Source: Sipunculus nudus (Eukaryota; Annelida; Sipuncula; Golfingiida; Sipunculidae). From it: a DNA stretch of 64,000 nt. The translations under genes were made by a program, and so were the position numbers. Of the stretch, positions 61,701 through 64,000 are shown piece after piece. The notes beneath the pieces were generated by a model. The model did not search any database, was not told the DNA's origin, and was given only the letters and a program-made list of their open reading frames with translations. The number at the start of each line of letters is the position of its first letter. The stretch's first letter is position 1. Where the stretch lies: contig CM049308.1 in assembly GCA_026874595.1 (NCBI GenBank), positions 26,212,367-26,276,366 of the forward strand. Reading direction: 5' to 3'.

Positions 61701-63850
61701 TTATAAGCTAGTTACGTATATTAATTTATTTGACGCTATTCGATTAGCTTATGCAGTTAACCCGCTAAATATAAAAATTACATGGAACACAAATTAAGAG
61801 TAATGCTAAATCGCTCTGCCTTTGTGAGTCAAAATGAAAATAGCAATGAAAATAATTTTGCCAAATAATAATATAGGAATTATTTGGTCTGTAATATAAA
61901 TGATTAATGAGGGATACGGGCAGACCGGCTCCCCTTTATAACTGTCGTTTCTCACTAGCGAAAAAATATTTTTTACAATCTTTTTTTACCAGTCGTAAAT
62001 TTATTTTCCCTACAATTATTTAAAATGTATATCAAATATATATACTAAATGAATATTGTCACAAAGAAATACAAAAAAAGTAATATAGCGTTTTAAAGAA
62101 TACAAGAAACGAGCGAATACGCTTAAAACCCCTTGCATTTGTTTAGTACCCACATATTACGTTTGGGAGTGACGTCATCTGGAGCATAGATTTCACCGCC
62201 TCAGTGAACAACGGAGGCGGATTTAATTTCGCTGCCTCAACAAATGAACAGAATTTCGCCGGGTTAGTGATCTTTTGAACATTCGATAACCGGACTCAAA
62301 CACGCACAACCCCGTCGTTTGTCCAACAGTCAGACACATTTTTTCCATACTTTAAGCCGAGCGGAACATGATTAGGTTAAGCCTGACAATCGTTAAGTCC
62401 TCGTTTATGTTGAACCCCTTTGTAGGGTTACGGTCATTCTCAGCATCGACTAGACTTTGAGCACACAGTTCTTTGTCCTATGTGACCTAAACTTCACAAT
62501 AACAGCTCTTTGCTTTCCACCCGGTAGGGGCGGCCAACTATTTAAGACCTATCGATTGAAGTTTTATCGATATCGATATTAAGAAATTTTTGCAATATCA
62601 ATCTCAAGGTTATCTGTGTCCTCATCTTTCCTCTCGGTCCACCTATATTAGTTATTCTAAGTGAATTGCGTCTGGAGTACTGTTGCTGGCTTCCCAGTTC
62701 ATCCTGCATCTCACAAATCTTATTTTCATACCGTGTAACACGTTTCGTGAGACCTATTTTCTTTTTAATAATCTTCTATCTGTCGTCTACAGCAGCATCA
62801 AAAATTGCTTTAAAAGCTAATTTAATTGTTTCTGTTTCAAGTGCAGCTCCTAAGAATTCTTTAAACTTTTAAGAATGTTCAATTGTTATGGGTGACTCGG
62901 CCTCTGTTTTTTCCTTTGGACCCTTAACTTGCCTGCGGGTACTCGTCTGACGAATGTCTTTCACTTATTGAAACACAGCTGAGCTGTCTCTTGCAGTGCC
63001 ACTTAAATTTAGTTTCTTATTTTCCGAATCTGTCAAGTAACTCAAGTTTATATAAATTAACTAAGTCCATGGTATTTTTCAGTTTGACCAATACATCGGA
63101 TGATATCCGATCGAGCCTGGACCTTCGCTGGCAAAACACTAAAGAAGAGATAGGGTTTTACGACCTGAAAGATGGCGTCGTCATGCGAGTGGCGGGAAAC
63201 CCAGATCACATGATTGACTGGGAGAGCTTTTGCAAGGTTGACCGGACGACCGTCCAATCAGAAGCTTGCAACCATAAGTAATTCATACAGTCATCATTTT
63301 TTTTTCAATAAGGAAATACAATAAATATAATGATTTCTATATAATATTTCTTCATAAAATTATACGGTAAACAGAAATTTAATCGAACAATGCGGATACG
63401 AAGTGTAGCTAAAATACTGAAAATAGACATATATGAAATGTATGAAAGTGGTATGAAAGTTTAACTTACATTGGTTACCCTTGAGGAAGAAAAATCATAA
63501 AACGGAACAGGAAATTGGGCAAATTTACTCTGATGTATTCCTAATACCTAATACTCTATTCAGAAGTGGATCCGAGAGCCCCCGAGCTCCCCCCCCCCCC
63601 CCTTCCGGATCTGGGGACCTGTTTTCAGGTTTTGTCATTAGTCCTTGGTTTGACTACTCCTTTTTACTAAATCCTGGATCCGCTCCTCATATATTTTTGT
63701 TCTTAATCATCAATCTGCCAATTCATTATTAATTGTTTTCTTTTTATATTGTAGCAATCTGAGTTTGACTTAACAATCCACGGCCCATGGATGAAGAAAT
63801 GGGAAATGACCAATCACAATGTACACACCATGGCTGCCGCGGCTAATTAA
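41743..63850 (+). CDS. phytanoyl-CoA dioxygenase (PhyH)-family oxygenase, nine coding exons
   Basis: Exons: 41743-41871, 46402-46519, 47334-47434, 48249-48390, 51413-51507 (or its duplicate 53376-53470), 54712-54817, 56688-56772, 63083-63277/8 and 63755-63850; about 355 residues. Splice sites are GT-AG and phases agree through exon 8. PhyH enzymes hydroxylate substrates using Fe(II), O2 and 2-oxoglutarate. The cupin-fold motifs are visible: WHQD gives iron ligands H162 and D164 (the Asp codon is split by intron 4), PHRS gives H257, and R268 lies 11 residues after H257, the spacing of the 2-oxoglutarate Arg in human PHYH. No signal peptide, membrane segment or peroxisomal PTS1 (C-terminus ...MAAAAN) is seen. 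The substrate is not predictable; it is a PhyH-domain protein rather than clearly PHYH or PHYHD1. Defects: exon 5 is tandemly duplicated and the exon 8/9 join is off by one base. Start: the ATG at 41743; an in-frame ATG at 41698 lies in TATG microsatellite DNA and is less likely. Confidence 0.88.
42304..42319. repeat. poly-C tract
   Basis: Sixteen C in intron 1, 28 bp before family-D copy 2. Confidence 0.93.
42347..44814 (-). mobile_element. family-D repeat element, copy 2 (intron 1)
   Basis: Same ends and same internal order as 31249-33411: AACAAGGCCTACAGACCTAA at the left, CATCGCATTAACTCACAGGT then TTGCTAAAAA at the right. The repetition of whole-element order in two places shows that this is a discrete mobile unit rather than local satellite DNA. 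Confidence 0.75.
45370..45970. repeat. diverged ~260-bp tandem units (intron 1)
   Basis: Two to three units share 'GATTATGGATG-ATTTTAAGC', 'TTTTG-GGTC---AGGTCAAAGGTCA' and 'CAGGGCCCA/CAGGACCCA'. The family is not otherwise seen here. The rest of intron 1 (44.82-45.37 and 45.97-46.40 kb) shows nothing recognisable. Confidence 0.55.
46402..46519 (+). CDS. dioxygenase exon 2
   Basis: ttttgacag|GGTTATGTGGTGG...; GYVVVENYFQETELQPVRNA; 39 codons plus one base, donor gtaagt. GYVVVENYF is the typical first strand of the PhyH fold. Confidence 0.9.
47334..47434 (+). CDS. dioxygenase exon 3
   Basis: ttccttgcag|ATCTGTATGAAG...; completes Asn, then LYEDEGLFRRQTLINKEFPE and ILFLKRGILPQ; ends phase 0 at CAG|gtaata. 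Confidence 0.9.
48249..48390 (+). CDS. dioxygenase exon 4
   Basis: tccatccag|TCCATACGG...; SIRDLWSNDRLLNAVEQIIG then HPVWNIRCKTPKNTATTVPW-HQ; 47 codons plus G, donor gttagt. It supplies iron ligand H162 and the first base of D164. Confidence 0.92.
48614..49478 (-). mobile_element. family-B repeat element, reverse, short diverged copy (intron 4)
   Basis: Left end AACAAGCAACCTATGAGTCA then TGACGCT, right end TTTCAGTCAGCTGAGCTAAA; read in reverse this is the family-B layout. The interior has ~130-bp units with 'TTTCAGGTTTCCAAGGAGAT', 'GTCACAGTGA' and 'TAGATTCTAGAC'. Confidence 0.65.
49660..50677 (+). mobile_element. family-C repeat element (intron 4)
   Basis: Starts TTTTTAGCCCTCAGACCTTA followed by GTCCGTCCGTCCGTCC and ends GGCTGAGGGCTTTTGT, giving a subterminal inverted repeat AGCCCTCAG/CTGAGGGCT. 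The interior is three ~300-bp units starting at 'TTGTGAGCGGGATATCT' (49751, 50051, 50355), each with 'GATGGGTGACCTTGACCTA' and 'GGATTTTCACAA-ACTTACTA'. Confidence 0.72.
50986..51058. repeat. (TA)n(GA)n compound microsatellite, copy 1
   Basis: About 15 TA then 21 GA units. Its duplicate is at about 52950-53021 with one more TA-type unit or so fewer, the only difference noticed between the two 1.96-kb copies. Confidence 0.9.
51413..51507 (+). CDS. dioxygenase exon 5, copy 1
   Basis: ttcgtacag|ATGCAGGTTATATGG...; with the preceding G it gives DAGYMDNRSYKLMQLTAWIP and LLDANEKNGCLQ, then gtgagc. Asp164, the second iron ligand, is coded across the junction. The exon is 95 bp, phase 1 in and phase 0 out, so including both copies would shift the frame. 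Confidence 0.9.
51589..52181. mobile_element. 593-bp hAT-like MITE, copy 1 (intron 5)
   Basis: The ends are TAGAGGTTTCGGACCGGACC and, reversed, TCGAGGTGCGGACCGGACC. They are flanked by an 8-bp target-site duplication, CTAAACAG (51581-51588) and CTAAGCAG (52182-52189), with one mismatch. An 8-bp duplication and a YAGAG-type start are hAT traits. Both subterminal regions are rich in GGACCGG blocks; the centre is AT-rich. Frames on both strands across the GGACCGG blocks are not genes. Confidence 0.8.
52749..52817 (+). pseudogene. truncated exon 6 copy at the duplication junction
   Basis: Same acceptor and reading frame as 54712-54817 (IARRGHKTGRVATHTCC...DDTWYV), then the junction replaces the rest and the frame runs into QYLPTHRHRSEITG... 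and a stop. There is no donor at the exon end. Use of this copy in splicing would truncate the protein. Confidence 0.85.
53376..53470 (+). CDS. dioxygenase exon 5, copy 2
   Basis: Identical to 51413-51507 including acceptor and donor. This copy lies next to the intact exon 6 and can serve in the transcript equally well; the two cannot be told apart in spliced mRNA. Confidence 0.85.
53552..54144. mobile_element. hAT-like MITE, copy 2 (by segmental duplication)
   Basis: Offset by 1963 bp from 51589-52181 with the same mismatched target-site duplication, so it was duplicated with the surrounding DNA and did not transpose separately. Confidence 0.85.
54712..54817 (+). CDS. dioxygenase exon 6 (complete)
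   Basis: tattttaag|ATTGCACGTCGAGG...; IARRGHKTGRVATHTCC, WYVMLDEEEMEKKL, 35 codons plus G, donor gtaaaa. The polypyrimidine tract before the acceptor is weak. Confidence 0.87.
55280..55533. mobile_element. MITE, second copy of the AAGGTATGG element (intron 6)
   Basis: Left end AAGGTAGGTTCTCAGGCAC and right end GTGCATACGAACCATACCTT, each slightly changed from the perfect ends of 16580-16850. The interiors align (for example TTTCCTTTGTTATG, AGTACTTTTACCTGTTTAGC versus ATTACTTTTACCTATTTATC). Confidence 0.8.
55741..56345. mobile_element. 605-bp inverted-repeat element full of GATC motifs (intron 6)
   Basis: Ends TAAAGGGGCCTTTACACAG (55741-55759) and CTGTGTAAAGGGGCCTTTA (56327-56345) are inverted repeats with two mismatches. 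The interior is a chain of short degenerate units such as CTCTCAACGATC, CAGTGATCTC and CGATCGCCAAGG. If the outer TA pairs are target-site duplications a Tc1/mariner-type origin is possible. Confidence 0.75.
56688..56772 (+). CDS. dioxygenase exon 7
   Basis: gttatatatag|GGGTTGACTG...; completes Gly, then VDCKEDILTIPVRSGGMILF and NNIIPHR plus two bases, donor gtaaat. It supplies the third iron ligand, H257, in PHR. Confidence 0.9.
57265..57899 (+). mobile_element. family-B repeat element, short copy (intron 7)
   Basis: Starts TTTTTAGCTCAGCTGACTGA and ends GTCAGCTGAGCGTCATGACC then ACTTAGTCACTTGTT. It has about one and a half internal units (CTTTGGAAACCTGAAATTAG, GTTCCTGCAGACTGGTGGCA). The terminal palindrome is mutated. 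Confidence 0.72.
58629..58710. repeat. (TA)n microsatellite (intron 7)
   Basis: More than 35 TA units with two small interruptions. Confidence 0.95.
58727..59700 (+). other. GC-richer unassigned block (intron 7)
   Basis: Not AT-rich like its surroundings. It contains ATTGGCC, CRE TGACGTCA (58956-58963), and near its end ATGGAGCGCCTCTCCAGAGA followed by TGTAAGTAAC, which could be a start codon and a splice donor. It may be the promoter/leader of a mobile element or an internal promoter. No protein match is recognised; the 60-codon frame at 58981-59163 is not convincing. Confidence 0.35.
59700..61500 (-). mobile_element. non-LTR retrotransposon (LINE) relic
   Basis: On the minus strand, endonuclease traces come first: FLQEAHC (about 61360), INMYAPN, IIWAGDLNL, DTDTGH, CEYDLVDFW, KNPIRQRRLNYIFV. 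Then follows a long decayed stretch and a reverse transcriptase piece (59704-59913) with NYDFKVLSKIIVEKLKKVIS and NNQTAFIKSRRISDSNRLI. APE-type endonuclease before reverse transcriptase is the LINE order; the style is closest to L1/Tx1-like elements, a tentative call. Many stops and frameshifts; the 3' half of the reverse transcriptase is missing. Confidence 0.75.
61501..63082. other. rest of intron 7, nothing recognised
   Basis: Non-coding. A short inverted repeat CCGCCTC...GGAGGCGG lies near 62198-62220 and an AT-rich ATCGATATCGATAT stretch near 62567-62580. Confidence 0.4.
63083..63277 (+). CDS. dioxygenase exon 8
   Basis: gtatttttcag|TTTGACCAATAC...; completes Ser, then LTNTSDDIRSSLDLRWQNTK, EEIGFYDLKDGVVMRVAGNP, DWESFCKVDRTTVQSEACNH. 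It holds R268, the likely 2-oxoglutarate ligand. Only one good donor follows, AA|gtaatt at 63278, which leaves the codon with two bases; the next exon then reads out of frame. Without splicing the frame stops at TAA 63279-63281. Confidence 0.85.
63589..63602. repeat. poly-C tract
   Basis: About fourteen C in intron 8. Confidence 0.9.
63755..63850 (+). CDS. dioxygenase exon 9 (last coding exon)
   Basis: tatattgtag|CAATCTGAGTTTG...; in the family-like frame it reads QSEFDLTIHGPWMKKWEMTN then HNVHTMAAAAN and TAA (63848-63850). IHGPWMKKWE is typical of the C-terminus of these proteins. This frame needs exon 8 to end at a codon boundary, which the visible donor does not provide. The 3' UTR probably runs to the window end; no AATAAA is seen in it. 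Confidence 0.8.
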   Translation, partial: QSEFDLTIHGPWMKKWEMTNHNVHTMAAAAN

Positions 63851-64000
63851 CATATCCGCAGATGAAGGATTTTACATAGATGGTTATATATAAAACAATT
63901 CATCAGTGAAGAGACGGCTGGAAATTTACAAAGACAAGTGATCGATATTTTACCACCAATTGAGGGAGACGAATTGGAGCAACACCACATGGCAGTGGCG

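Overview
This is a stretch of animal nuclear genome, not bacterial or viral DNA. It is AT-rich and has long introns with GT-AG splice sites, many (TA)n and poly-G/C tracts, and dense interspersed repeats. The repeat style (T-rich starts such as TTTTTAGCTCAGCTGACT followed by 'GTCCGTCCGTC' runs, internal tandem units, a Gmr1-like retrotransposon) suggests a marine bivalve mollusc. That placement is inference; no species can be named from the sequence alone.

The one well-supported host gene is on the + strand from about 41.74 kb to 63.85 kb. It has nine coding exons for a phytanoyl-CoA dioxygenase (PhyH)-family Fe(II)/2-oxoglutarate oxygenase. The iron ligands (H162, D164, H257) and the candidate 2-oxoglutarate arginine (R268) are all visible. 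Two things are odd. A 1.96-kb tandem duplication, identical wherever I compared it except for a 2-bp microsatellite difference, copies exon 5 and part of exon 6. The last splice junction is out of frame by one base. The introns are packed with repeats: a family-D element in intron 1, family B and C elements in intron 4, a hAT-like MITE in intron 5, two small inverted-repeat elements in intron 6, and a short family-B element and a LINE relic in intron 7.

Region by region: 1-4.3 kb is mostly unassigned, with a ~100-bp-arm foldback structure at 2.0-2.55 kb and a possible minus-strand acidic first exon near 3 kb. A reverse family-B repeat element lies at 4.3-5.8 kb. 7.4-13.55 kb holds a decayed, 5'-truncated LTR retrotransposon on the minus strand. 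Its gene order, gag-protease-integrase-reverse transcriptase-RNase H, has the integrase before the reverse transcriptase, and its Gag is SCAN-like; both are marks of the Gmr1 group of Ty3/gypsy elements. Two family-A elements lie at 13.6-16.2 and 20.3-23.5 kb. A broken gene of an unrecognised family is scattered at 19.0-25.0 kb, with a GC-rich promoter-like segment at 17.6 kb. 26.5-28.7 kb is non-coding. A large nested repeat block (families B and D) fills 28.75-36.35 kb and is flanked by a 66-bp direct repeat. 36.4-41.7 kb is non-coding or repeat-derived and leads into the dioxygenase gene.

The most unusual material is the Gmr1-like element and a set of repeat families (A-D) with unrelated interiors but a common architecture: TTTTTAGC start, subterminal inverted repeat, internal tandem units, and for A, B and D a palindrome plus CTTGTT end. 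The latter resemble non-autonomous Helentron/HINE-type elements, but I cannot prove that here.
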